Shown here: piece by piece, positions 26,025 to 34,027 of the stretch
Layout of the letters: each line of letters starts with the position of its first letter
Position numbering within the stretch: the first letter of the stretch is position 1
NCBI GenBank assembly: GCA_020722805.1
Contig: DYKA01000003.1
Coordinates: 1-42,578, forward strand
Direction: 5' to 3'
Source: Vermiphilus sp.
GTDB lineage: Bacteria > Ratteibacteria > UBA8468 > B48-G9 > DTJG01
DNA: 42,578 bases
Translations under genes and position numbers: made by a program
Notes under the pieces: model-generated
What the model saw: only the letters and a program-made list of their open reading frames with translations
The model's database searches: none
What the model was told of the DNA's origin: nothing

Positions 26025-27005
26025 TCAGTCCTGTTTTTCTGTTTCAGATTCAACGTTGCTGCTCAGATAGAAATTTTTGGCACTAAGATGTTCTGAATAG
26101 GTTTTTGAGAAATAATGCGTACCATCTCCCTTTGATACAAAAAAGAGATACGGTGTCTTTGCAGGATAAACTGCTGCCTTCAAAGATTCCTTTCCTGGAT
26201 TGCAAATAGCACCAGGAGGAAGTCCCCTGTGAATATAAGTATTGTAAGGTGTTTTTGTTTTGAGGTCGCTCATTGTAAGATTCTTCTTGTTTCCTATGAC
26301 ATATTTTATCGTAGAACAGCTCTGCAACGGCATTCCGCGATTCAACCGATTGTAAAAAATTCCTGCTATGGTTGGCCTTTCAGAATTTATCTCTGCCTCC
26401 TTCTCAACGATTGAAGCAACAATTACAATCTTATTAAGCTGGTGTTTTTTCAGTTTTGATGCGTCGGGGTTAATCTGCTGGAAAACCTGCCAGAATCTTT
26501 CTATCATTTTTTTTGCCACTGCTTCTTTTGAAACCTTCAGCGGAAAATTGTAAGTATCAGGGAATAGATAACCTTCAAGTCCTTCATTTTTCGCAAACTC
26601 ATCAAACTCATCGCTGCTGCAAATTCCTTCCTGTTCAAGAATTATTCCTATTTCATGACAAGTTATTCCTTCAGGAAAAACAAGTTTTAAGTACGCAATA
26701 TCTCCCTTTTTCAGTTTTTCAATAACATCATAAAGATAAGGCCTTCCCCTGAACTCATAAATACCTGCGCGAAGTTTTCCATCAACATGCTCTTTCCTTA
26801 AAACCCGAAGAAACCAACGGGTATTTTTGATAATACCCTTTTCCCGCAGTATAATGGCGATCTCTTTCCCTGTGATATTCTTTGGTATCTCAACGAGGGT
26901 ACCTGCTGGCTGTATATCCCCGTAGAGACTTGCACGAAACGACGCAAATCTGATTACTCCAAAAAAAATCGCCACCGTTAATATAACTATGATTGTTCTT
27001 TTCAT
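26025..27005 (-). CDS. mltG: Endolytic murein transglycosylase MltG
   Basis: MltG cuts nascent glycan strands at the inner membrane and may set their length. The 326-residue product has an N-terminal membrane segment (IIVILTVAIFFGVIRF), a LysM-like region (about 38-110) and the YceG domain. The catalytic Glu lies in IVASIVEKEAEINSERP. The following FYNRLNRGMPLQSCSTIKYV, NTYIHRGLPPGAICNPG and GTHYFSKTYSEH blocks are diagnostic. It follows cinA by 4 bases on the same strand; no ribosome binding site is obvious. Confidence 0.95.
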   Translation of the reverse strand: MKRTIIVILTVAIFFGVIRFASFRASLYGDIQPAGTLVEIPKNITGKEIAIILREKGIIKNTRWFLRVLRKEHVDGKLRAGIYEFRGRPYLYDVIEKLKKGDIAYLKLVFPEGITCHEIGIILEQEGICSSDEFDEFAKNEGLEGYLFPDTYNFPLKVSKEAVAKKMIERFWQVFQQINPDASKLKKHQLNKIVIVASIVEKEAEINSERPTIAGIFYNRLNRGMPLQSCSTIKYVIGNKKNLTMSDLKTKTPYNTYIHRGLPPGAICNPGKESLKAAVYPAKTPYLFFVSKGDGTHYFSKTYSEHLSAKNFYLSSNVESETEKQD

Positions 27006-27009
27006 GGTA

Positions 27010-28263
27010 TCAAGCCACGTTTTGGATTATCACGCGGCGCATAAAATCAATTCCAGCAAGGGCTGCACGAATCTTTATTGTTGACCTGGAACCCGAAAAA
27101 TAAAAACTTTTCGTTTCAATATGCCTGTTTGAAAGAGCAACCGCCATGCAGACAAGACCAACCGGCTTTTCAATACTGCCACCTGTTGGACCTGCAATAC
27201 CTGTAATTGCAAGAGAAACATCTGCCTTTCCATATTTTCTAGCACCCTTCGCCATTGCAACCGCGGTTTGCTCGCTCACCGCACCATATTTTCTCAATAT
27301 GCTTCTTGGTACTTTCAGGATTTTTCTCTTCACCCTGTTTGAGTATGCAACAATTGAACCATTGAATCTTTGAGAAATTCCAGGTATCTCTGTCATTAAA
27401 TGTCCTGCAAGCCCGCCTGTACACGATTCAGCAAAACAACATACCATCTTCTTTTCTTCAAGAATACCGGCAAGTTTTTCTGGAATAGAATAATTCCCGA
27501 TAAAGGAGTCTTGAAAAATTTCTTTGAGAGCACCTTCAACACGATCAAAAACTTTCTTTTTAGAAGATGGTATTTTCAACCACAGTTCTATAAGGTATGG
27601 CTTTGCAAGAATCGTCCATTCACCACCCAAGTTTTTTACCTCATCCCTTATTTTGTCTGTTTTTTCTTCAACCACTGCTTCTGGTTCGCCGGCAATGTTA
27701 AAACCTTTTCGCACAAACAGACCTCCTGCATGATAAATACTTTTTCTCAACATAGGCATAACGCTGTTCCTCAGCATTTCTTCAAATTCCCACGGTGGAC
27801 CAGGAAGAAGAAATATCAATCTGTTGTTATGCTGTATCATCATACCCGGTGCAGTGCCAATAGTATTAGAAATCACAGATGTACCATCTATAACCATTGC
27901 CTGTTTCTTATTTTTTTCTGGAATATTCACTATCTTCCTTTCTTTGAACCTCTGCTGAATTTCTTTCCAGACATCATCCGAAAAAACAAGTTTTCTCCCT
28001 GTATATCTGGAAATTGCTTCTCTTGTAATATCATCAAATGTGGGCCCGAGCCCACCGGAAATTATGAGTATATCACTATTTTTCATACAGAAATCCACTG
28101 CACTAATTATTTTATCCATATCATCAGGCACAATAATGTTGAAATTGATTTCAAACCCATCCAGTTCACATATTCTGCTTGCAATGTGAACATTTGTGTT
28201 GGCTACACTATAGAAAAGTTCATTTCCAACACAGATAAAACCTATGTAGTTATTCTTATCCAT
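27010..28263 (-). CDS. cinA: CinA family nicotinamide mononucleotide deamidase-related protein
   Basis: A 417-residue two-domain CinA. The N-terminal MoaB/MogA-like domain (about 1-170) has ISGGLGPTFDDITREAI and FLLPGPPWEFEEML and in characterised proteins acts on ADP-ribose. The C-terminal domain (about 260-415) has CCFAESCTGGLAGHLMTEIPG and SLAITGIAGPTGGS, the NMN amidohydrolase (PncC) site. It probably serves pyridine nucleotide salvage; no competence genes are near. There is no Shine-Dalgarno sequence. TTGTCT, 18 bases, AATGAT and six bases before the ATG form a weak leaderless-type promoter inside the upstream gene. Confidence 0.94.
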   Translation of the reverse strand: MDKNNYIGFICVGNELFYSVANTNVHIASRICELDGFEINFNIIVPDDMDKIISAVDFCMKNSDILIISGGLGPTFDDITREAISRYTGRKLVFSDDVWKEIQQRFKERKIVNIPEKNKKQAMVIDGTSVISNTIGTAPGMMIQHNNRLIFLLPGPPWEFEEMLRNSVMPMLRKSIYHAGGLFVRKGFNIAGEPEAVVEEKTDKIRDEVKNLGGEWTILAKPYLIELWLKIPSSKKKVFDRVEGALKEIFQDSFIGNYSIPEKLAGILEEKKMVCCFAESCTGGLAGHLMTEIPGISQRFNGSIVAYSNRVKRKILKVPRSILRKYGAVSEQTAVAMAKGARKYGKADVSLAITGIAGPTGGSIEKPVGLVCMAVALSNRHIETKSFYFSGSRSTIKIRAALAGIDFMRRVIIQNVA

Positions 28264-28287
28264 TACAGTATCATTGATGACCAGATT

Positions 28288-28839
28288 TTATTCAGACAAG
28301 GTTATCCTATTAACTAATGAATTGTCATTTAGGTTGTAGAGTTCTACGCATCTGTCAGAAAGCAGTCCAATTCCTGGAAAATTCTTAGGAAGAGCACAGC
28401 TGCCCGGATTAAGAAATATGGTTTTTCCAATTTTTTCAAGGCTTGCCGTATGGGTATGTCCTGTTATACACAGGTCAATAGCCCAGAGTTTTGAAAGAGT
28501 AATCAACTGCTCTTTATTAAATTTGTGGCCGTGTGTTATAAAAATTCTCAGTCCTTCATAGATACTAAAAGCAAACGGCTCACATAATGGAAAATTACTC
28601 ACAATCTGGTCAACATCAGAATCACAATTACCCTTTGCGCAGATTAAAGGTATTACAAGTGAATTGAATTGATTGGCAAGTGTACCCGGAGAATAACATT
28701 CAGGCAAAGGATTCCTCGGACCAAAGTAGTACAGGTCTCCAGCATGAATAATACAGGTGGTATCAGAGCCAACATATACCTTCACTTTTTCCCATGCAGA
28801 AAGTGAACCATGAGTATCACTTATGATAACTATCTTCAT
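28288..28839 (-). CDS. YfcE-like metallophosphoesterase
   Basis: A 183-residue calcineurin-like phosphodiesterase. The metal-binding motifs are in order: ISDTHGS (DxH), IIHAGDLYYFGP (GDxx), AKGNCDSD (GNxD variant), IFITHGH and CITGHTHTAS (GHTH). These bind two metal ions. YfcE itself hydrolyses artificial phosphodiesters and its physiological substrate is unknown. The start overlaps the upstream prepilin gene by 4 bases, so the two are translationally coupled, although no shared function is evident. Confidence 0.93.
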   Translation of the reverse strand: MKIVIISDTHGSLSAWEKVKVYVGSDTTCIIHAGDLYYFGPRNPLPECYSPGTLANQFNSLVIPLICAKGNCDSDVDQIVSNFPLCEPFAFSIYEGLRIFITHGHKFNKEQLITLSKLWAIDLCITGHTHTASLEKIGKTIFLNPGSCALPKNFPGIGLLSDRCVELYNLNDNSLVNRITLSE

Positions 28840-30587
28840 TTCTGTTCCTTTTTAAGGACTGGCTTTTGCGGCAAGACATCCATCACTAACTCTGACTTCA
28901 GTACCTCGTTTTCATTCTTTTTCAGGTGTATCCTGATATTATTCTTGCCTGTCTGCCGCAGTTTTGCTGTCAACATATATTGTTCGCCAATTCCGGTAAT
29001 TTTATTTTCAGCCAGTCCATCAACACTCAACAGTGATTCAAGCCCGGAAACAGGATTTCCGTACCTATCAACCACAACAAATCCAACCTGAAATTCCTGA
29101 TTTTCTATAACAACCGGCTCATACTCAAGAATTTTGATGCCTGCAGGGGATGATGGCTCAACTGAAAATGTATTTGATTTACCGATATGACCCATGCCGT
29201 CGGTTATAACAACACAGGTCTCTGCGACTGCCTTCTCAAAGACTACTGTTTCCATCCATATTCCTGACGACATATCCTCTTTTATATAAGACGGAAGCCC
29301 TGTGTCCCCGGCAAAAAAGAAACCCTTTATCCTGTTTCCATATTTATCAAGCGCTTTTATTGTTATTGAAACAGGACGACCCGCTTCAATAGGTGATTTT
29401 ATCTGACTGATTTCAAAATGGTCAATGGTACCTGGTCTAACCTTTATAATGCAGGACTCTTTAATCATTGTCCCTGAAATGGAAACCGTTAACCTGTTTT
29501 CTCCTGATTTATGGAACACTATCGGGATATTGGCATTTCCATCTGCATCTGAAACAAAACTTGAAGGATATTCCGCTTCATAGGTAGATATTATGGAAAA
29601 CCTTACCCCGCTTTTAAGTGTAACATTTCCAAATAAATCCTTTGTTACAATTTTGGCGATAGTCGGCACACCTGCGTACACATTCTGAGGTAGAATAATT
29701 TCTATTGATGCTGGAGAACCCGGTTCAACCTCAAACTCTTCTGAATTCTGCCACACTCCTTTAGAATCAACAACAAACAAAATATTGTTCTTTCTTGACT
29801 TCTTAAACTGTATCATAAGATTTGCAATTCCCTTATCAAGAACAACCTCGGATGGCTCCACACTTTGAGTGAAATCAGTGATTCGTAGTTTTTCACTGGA
29901 TTCATAGATATTTCCCTCTGTGTCAATTGCTTTGATGCTTATTGAAACTGGTTTCCCTGATTGTACCTTTGCAGGAAGATTAAGTATCTGATATCCCCTG
30001 AACTGGTTTTGTGGTTTCTCTATTTTTTTTGTTTCCTCTTGGGGAATTTCTCTTTCCTCTTTTTGTTTCTCAGCGCTTATGGTAGAAGTCAGAGAGGGTC
30101 TTTGAAAATCTGGAAAGTTTATATTTCTTCCTATGGCTGCATGGCCATCTGCATAAAGAACACCATACCCGCCAGTGTGCGGAGAAGGCAGTTCTGGATA
30201 AAGAGATGTTATCTCAGTCATAAGCCAGATATTTGAGGCATTTGAAGATATTCTTTTCGCTGACTCATTCCACAGGTAATTGGTTCCGTACCTGTTGAAC
30301 TCGGTTGATATTGCAGGGCAGAAAAATAAATCTCCTGTCGCACCATATTTCCTGAGAACATTATTTATACCTCTCGGGTCTTTTTCGCTCCTAGGATAAA
30401 AAACAGCATCCGGCAAACCATCATGGTCTGCCTCAAACATTGCCACTGCCTGTCCAATCTGTTTGAGATTGTTCAAACAAACTGAGTCCTTACCCTTTTT
30501 CACAAGTTGGTACCCACCGAGAGAAAGTGTGGATACAATCGCAGCAACCGCAGCAATTTCAGTAAGCGTGAAACCTCTGTTTTTCAT
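28836..30587 (-). CDS. H-X9-DG-type prepilin with about four C-terminal Ig-like domains
   Basis: From ATG 30587 it has 583 residues. The type III signal MKNRGFTLTE, with cleavage expected after Gly, precedes a hydrophobic helix (about 7-30), as in type II pseudopilins. HTGGYGVLYADG is an exact H-X9-DG motif, characteristic of many PVC pilin-like proteins. After a charged linker (about 165-190) come about four repeats opening with phrases such as SGKPVSISIKAIDTEGN, AGVPTIAKIVTKDLFGN and AGRPVSITIKALDKYGN. These look like invasin/Ig-like domains. Pseudopilins are usually far shorter. I chose this start because it gives a normal signal and follows a promoter by six bases; an in-frame TTG at 30602 exists. 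Confidence 0.85.
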   Translation of the reverse strand: MKNRGFTLTEIAAVAAIVSTLSLGGYQLVKKGKDSVCLNNLKQIGQAVAMFEADHDGLPDAVFYPRSEKDPRGINNVLRKYGATGDLFFCPAISTEFNRYGTNYLWNESAKRISSNASNIWLMTEITSLYPELPSPHTGGYGVLYADGHAAIGRNINFPDFQRPSLTSTISAEKQKEEREIPQEETKKIEKPQNQFRGYQILNLPAKVQSGKPVSISIKAIDTEGNIYESSEKLRITDFTQSVEPSEVVLDKGIANLMIQFKKSRKNNILFVVDSKGVWQNSEEFEVEPGSPASIEIILPQNVYAGVPTIAKIVTKDLFGNVTLKSGVRFSIISTYEAEYPSSFVSDADGNANIPIVFHKSGENRLTVSISGTMIKESCIIKVRPGTIDHFEISQIKSPIEAGRPVSITIKALDKYGNRIKGFFFAGDTGLPSYIKEDMSSGIWMETVVFEKAVAETCVVITDGMGHIGKSNTFSVEPSSPAGIKILEYEPVVIENQEFQVGFVVVDRYGNPVSGLESLLSVDGLAENKITGIGEQYMLTAKLRQTGKNNIRIHLKKNENEVLKSELVMDVLPQKPVLKKEQK

Positions 30588-30622
30588 AGTGTAAGTATAC
30601 AAAATTTCTCAGTTTCAGTCAA
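30588..30622 (-). promoter_or_regulatory. Sigma70-type promoter of the prepilin gene, predicted leaderless
   Basis: On the minus strand TTGACT (30617-30622), a 17-base spacer, TATACT (30594-30599) and six bases (TACACT) precede the ATG whose A is base 30587. Standard spacing puts transcription start on that A. There is no Shine-Dalgarno sequence. The layout matches the purB promoter base for base in spacing. Confidence 0.75.
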
Positions 30623-30663
30623 AACAAAAATCAGGCAACAGGGTACCGCCATCATAGTAAATA

Positions 30664-30692
30664 TTTTCAAAAATGCTTTAATCTGTTATAAT
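30664..30692 (+). promoter_or_regulatory. Probable promoter of the UroD-like/glycosidase cluster
   Basis: A consensus TATAAT at 30687-30692 follows TTTTCA (30664-30669) after 17 bases. Transcription would start near 30699, leaving a leader of about 63 bases before ATG 30762, with AAGAAG as a weak ribosome binding site. Confidence 0.5.
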
Positions 30693-30761
30693 TTCCACAA
30701 GCAGTCAGATTACTGAATTCTCTGTACCATCTGTCAGGAAAAACGGATAACAAAAGAAGCC

Positions 30762-32015
30762 ATGAACTCAAGGGAAAGAATAAGAGCAAGCATCTCTCAT
30801 AAGCAACCTGATAGGGTTCCTTTGGACCTGGGAGGAACCGCGGTTTCAGGAATCTCAGCATTCACCCTTGTGAAATTGAAAAAAGCGCTCGGTCTTAAAA
30901 CACCTGTGATGATTGATGAACCGTTTCAGATACTCGGCAGGGTTGATGACGAATTGAGAAAGATTCTTGGCATAGATACAGTTCCATTAAATGCAAGGAA
31001 AAACTTCTTTGGGTTTGAAAACGAAAACTGGAAGAAATGGACTGCGCCCGACGGAACAAAGTTTCTTGTCCCGGAGAAATTTAACACAACCATGGACAGT
31101 AATGGAAATGTTTACCTCTATCCCGAGGGTGATATAACTGTCTCCCCATCAGGAAAATTACCCGCTTCTGGCTTTTACTTTGACGCAATTGTAAGACAAA
31201 AGCCAATCAATGAGACATCTCTCAATCCTTCCGATAATGTGGATATCCAGGTCTTGAGCGATGAAGATCTCAGATATTACGAAATGGAGTCCATCCGCAT
31301 TTTCAAAGAAACAGAATTCTCAATTATCGGGAATTTCGGCGGTACGTCGTTCGGGGATATTGCCCTTGTTCCTGCACCATTTTTGAAAAATCCGAAGGGG
31401 ATAAGGGATATTGAAGAATGGTATATATCAACGATAACAAGACGCAACTACATATATGAAGTTTTCTCAAGACAGTGCGAAATCGCTCTGAAAAATCTAA
31501 AAATGATTTTTCAGGCAGTGGATAACAGGATTGATGTTATTTTTGTTTCCGGAACTGATTTTGGAACTCAGAATTCCCAGTTCATATCAGTTCAGACATA
31601 TCGCGAACTGTACAAACCATTTCATAGCAAAGTGAATGACTGGATACATAAAAACACTGCATGGAAAACGTTTATTCACTCATGTGGTTCTATTGAACCA
31701 TTCATAAATGACTTTATTGAGGCGGGTTTTGATATTCGTAATCCTGTTCAGTGTTCAGCAAAAAACATGGACCCTGTTGACCTGAAACGGAAATACGGAG
31801 AAAAAATTTGCTTCTGGGGTGGCGGCATTGACACACAAAAGACGCTTCCTTTCGGAACCCCTGAACAGGTGAGACAGGAAGTGAAAAATCGCCTGAAGAT
31901 ATTTTCTGAAGGCAGCGGTTATGTGTTCAATACAATTCACAACATCCAGGCAAAAACATCTGTTGAAAACATTCTTGCAATGTTTGAAGCAGTAAAACAG
32001 TTTAACAATTCCTGA
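30762..32015 (+). CDS. Uroporphyrinogen decarboxylase family protein (non-haem type)
   Basis: A 417-residue member of the UroD/methyltransferase superfamily. The start SRERIRASISHKQPDRVPLDLGG is typical of the UroD-like proteins that are abundant in PVC and related bacteria. FIHSCGSIEPF is the HxCG-type motif that binds zinc in corrinoid methyltransferases, followed by VQCSAKNMDPVDLKRKYG and FNTIHNIQAKTSVENIL. It is longer than haem-pathway UroD (about 350), and no haem gene is near. The neighbouring glycosidase and second UroD-like gene suggest a role in handling a sugar or methylated compound. The substrate is unknown. Confidence 0.8.
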   Translation: MNSRERIRASISHKQPDRVPLDLGGTAVSGISAFTLVKLKKALGLKTPVMIDEPFQILGRVDDELRKILGIDTVPLNARKNFFGFENENWKKWTAPDGTKFLVPEKFNTTMDSNGNVYLYPEGDITVSPSGKLPASGFYFDAIVRQKPINETSLNPSDNVDIQVLSDEDLRYYEMESIRIFKETEFSIIGNFGGTSFGDIALVPAPFLKNPKGIRDIEEWYISTITRRNYIYEVFSRQCEIALKNLKMIFQAVDNRIDVIFVSGTDFGTQNSQFISVQTYRELYKPFHSKVNDWIHKNTAWKTFIHSCGSIEPFINDFIEAGFDIRNPVQCSAKNMDPVDLKRKYGEKICFWGGGIDTQKTLPFGTPEQVRQEVKNRLKIFSEGSGYVFNTIHNIQAKTSVENILAMFEAVKQFNNS

Positions 32016-32019
32016 TAAA

Positions 32020-32508
32020 ATGAAATATCCCGACATCTGGGGAGAAGGCATGATTTTCGCGTTCTCCGGCCTTGAAGGAGAAACCGACTGGTTTGCTCCG
32101 TTTATTGCGGGCACCACAGAAAAATTCGGGTCGCTCTGTTTCAGACTGAAAGATAACAGAACCTTACATTTCAGGGGTATGGAAGAACTGAAAGATGTTC
32201 GGCCAAAGGTTATCTGTTCCGATTTGATAGTTTTCAAAAATCCGGATGTCTCAATAATCTTTGTTGAAAAAGACAGAATACTCGGTCAGTACAACCCACA
32301 GTTTCCACCATCCATAACTTCAGAAGCAGCCAGGATTGAGCAGATCGGTAATGTTGTAGTGCGTTTATCGGATGACGGAATAAGCGCTCTTATACTTGAA
32401 AATGACAGGAAGGTCTTCTCACTCTCATATGACAGGGGGAACAAATACAACGCAATACAAAAGGCGAAGAGAACCATAACAGAAAAACATTGTGAGGATG
32501 AAATTTAG
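32020..32508 (+). CDS. N-terminal fragment of a GH63-like glycosidase, ended by an in-frame amber codon
   Basis: A 162-residue ORF with beta-strand-like sequence (MKYPDIWGEGMIFAFSGLEG at the start), resembling the N-terminal sandwich domain that precedes the (alpha/alpha)6 barrel in GH63-type enzymes. It ends at TAG 32506-32508. The same frame continues open beyond the TAG without another stop to 33744, through the fragment below. The 29 codons between the TAG and the next ATG (KKIRFLEKFNHVRFDDEVEE, then YLKAVSVM) read like normal helical protein. I therefore see one gene of about 574 codons broken at one point. No Shine-Dalgarno sequence precedes ATG 32020. Confidence 0.6.
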   Translation: MKYPDIWGEGMIFAFSGLEGETDWFAPFIAGTTEKFGSLCFRLKDNRTLHFRGMEELKDVRPKVICSDLIVFKNPDVSIIFVEKDRILGQYNPQFPPSITSEAARIEQIGNVVVRLSDDGISALILENDRKVFSLSYDRGNKYNAIQKAKRTITEKHCEDEI

Positions 32509-32595
32509 AAAAAAATCAGGTTCCTTGAAAAATTCAATCATGTTCGGTTTGATGATGAGGTTGAAGAAAAAACCTATCTGAAAGCAGTCTCCGTC

Positions 32596-33744
32596 ATGAA
32601 GGTAAACGGTGAATCCGCACAGGGAAAAATCAAATCAATATGGACAACACCTGATAGATGGCCTCATAGAGATATGTGGTTCTGGGATTCAGCATTTCAT
32701 ACGTTTGGTAACCGCTATATCTCCGGTGATCTTGCTGAAAAAACAATTACCGCAGTACTGGACTGCCAAAGGGAAGATGGATTTATTTCTATCACAATGA
32801 ATCCCGAAAAAACCAGGGTATATGAGCATATTACCCAGCCACCTCTTTTTGCATGGGCTGCACTTGAACTTTTCAAAATCACAAAAAATTATGATTTCCT
32901 TGAATTTGTTTATAAAAAAATGAGCAAATACATTGAATGGCTTTATAAAAACAGAGACAATGATAGCGATGGATTACTTGAGTGGATGATAGATGAAAAT
33001 AGTGCATCAAAATGCGGTGAATGCGGGATGGACAATTCTCCGAGATTTGACAGTGTGAAACCAGCAGAAAATGTAGCAGTCATTGACCTGAATTGCTTTG
33101 CAATAAATGAAATAAGATGCCTCTCAAAAATATCAAGAATCCTGAAAATCAACGGGGACGCATCAGTCTGGGATAAAATGGCTGAAGAAAAAACCCTGCT
33201 GGTAAACAGGCATCTGTGGGACGAGCATGATGGCTTCTATTACGATAGAAAACAAAACGGGAGTTTCATCAGAATCAAGACACCAGCGTCATTCCTTCCT
33301 TTGTTTGCAGAAATTTCAGACAGGGTAAAAGCTAGAAGAATCATTGAAAAACTTATAAACCCGGAGATGTTCTGGACAGAATTGCCTTTGCCTTCTGTGT
33401 CAAAAGATGAACAAACATTCTGCAAAGATATGTGGAGGGGTGGAACATGGCTTAATTATAATTTCCTCGTTTATAATGGCTTGAAAAAGTATGGATTTGA
33501 GGATACTGCAAAAAATCTTCTGATAAAGACAAAAAAGGCAGTTGAAAAGTGGTACATTGAAAAGGGCTCTATATTTGAGTTCTACGATCCGGATAACAGG
33601 ATACCACCGAAGGAATTGCCAAGAAAGGATTGGCTTGGAACACGCGGCTGGTCAAGAACAATAACTGATTACCACTGGAGCGCAGCAATCTATGTTGCGA
33701 TCATCAATGAGTTGAAAAAAAATGACGGAACTACCATCTTTTGA
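32596..33744 (+). CDS. GH63-like glycosidase, catalytic-domain fragment
   Basis: This fragment of 382 residues is in the same frame as the ORF above and holds the (alpha/alpha)6-barrel part. WTTPDRWPHRDMWFWDSAFH is a strong GH63/mannosylglycerate-hydrolase-like segment. CGMDNSPRFD carries the expected catalytic acid, and FEFYDPDN near the C-terminus the expected base Glu. WRGGTWLNYNFLVYNGL is a further conserved block. Relatives hydrolyse alpha-glucosides or glucosylated small molecules. ATG 32596 has no ribosome binding site, so independent translation looks unlikely. The end overlaps the next ORF by 23 bases. Confidence 0.75.
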   Translation: MKVNGESAQGKIKSIWTTPDRWPHRDMWFWDSAFHTFGNRYISGDLAEKTITAVLDCQREDGFISITMNPEKTRVYEHITQPPLFAWAALELFKITKNYDFLEFVYKKMSKYIEWLYKNRDNDSDGLLEWMIDENSASKCGECGMDNSPRFDSVKPAENVAVIDLNCFAINEIRCLSKISRILKINGDASVWDKMAEEKTLLVNRHLWDEHDGFYYDRKQNGSFIRIKTPASFLPLFAEISDRVKARRIIEKLINPEMFWTELPLPSVSKDEQTFCKDMWRGGTWLNYNFLVYNGLKKYGFEDTAKNLLIKTKKAVEKWYIEKGSIFEFYDPDNRIPPKELPRKDWLGTRGWSRTITDYHWSAAIYVAIINELKKNDGTTIF

Positions 33745-34027
33745 ATTCAAAAAAAATTTCGTTGAAACAGTTGCAAGACACAGAAAGATCCAGACGGCAA
33801 GAAAAGGATGTCTGATATACACATTTCTTCCAGAAGAGGAGGAAATTGCAAACTCAATATCAATTCCGCCACTTGAGGAAATTGATTTTAGAAAGGATGT
33901 GCTCCTTCTTCCGAAACTTCTGTGCAATAGAGATGAAAAATTATACAGATATCGCTCTGACTATCCGGATGATTCAATTCCAGTATTGCCCCTGAGATAC
34001 GGCTCTCAGGCATATTTGCAGGTATGA
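33722..34027 (+). CDS. N-terminal fragment of a second UroD-like protein (frameshifted)
   Basis: A 101-residue ORF that ends abruptly after VLPLRYGSQAYLQV. Its DYPDDSIPVLPLRYG segment resembles the region before the first core strand of UroD-like proteins from glycosidase clusters. The continuation (IFAGMILGSIRFGANTSW) lies in the -1 frame, and the two parts join near base 34012. No ribosome binding site needs to be assumed for the second part if this is one gene missing a base. Confidence 0.6.
   Translation: MTELPSFEFKKNFVETVARHRKIQTARKGCLIYTFLPEEEEIANSISIPPLEEIDFRKDVLLLPKLLCNRDEKLYRYRSDYPDDSIPVLPLRYGSQAYLQV

Noticed and set aside
27400-28317. 305-residue plus-strand ORF opposite cinA
   Set aside because: It is antisense to a clearly conserved gene, with biased composition rich in Phe, His and Asn and no family motif.
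32506-32508. TAG as a pyrrolysine or other sense codon
   Set aside because: TAG is the normal stop of several intact genes in the window, and no Pyl system or specific insertion element is visible; GH63-like enzymes have no known need for pyrrolysine.
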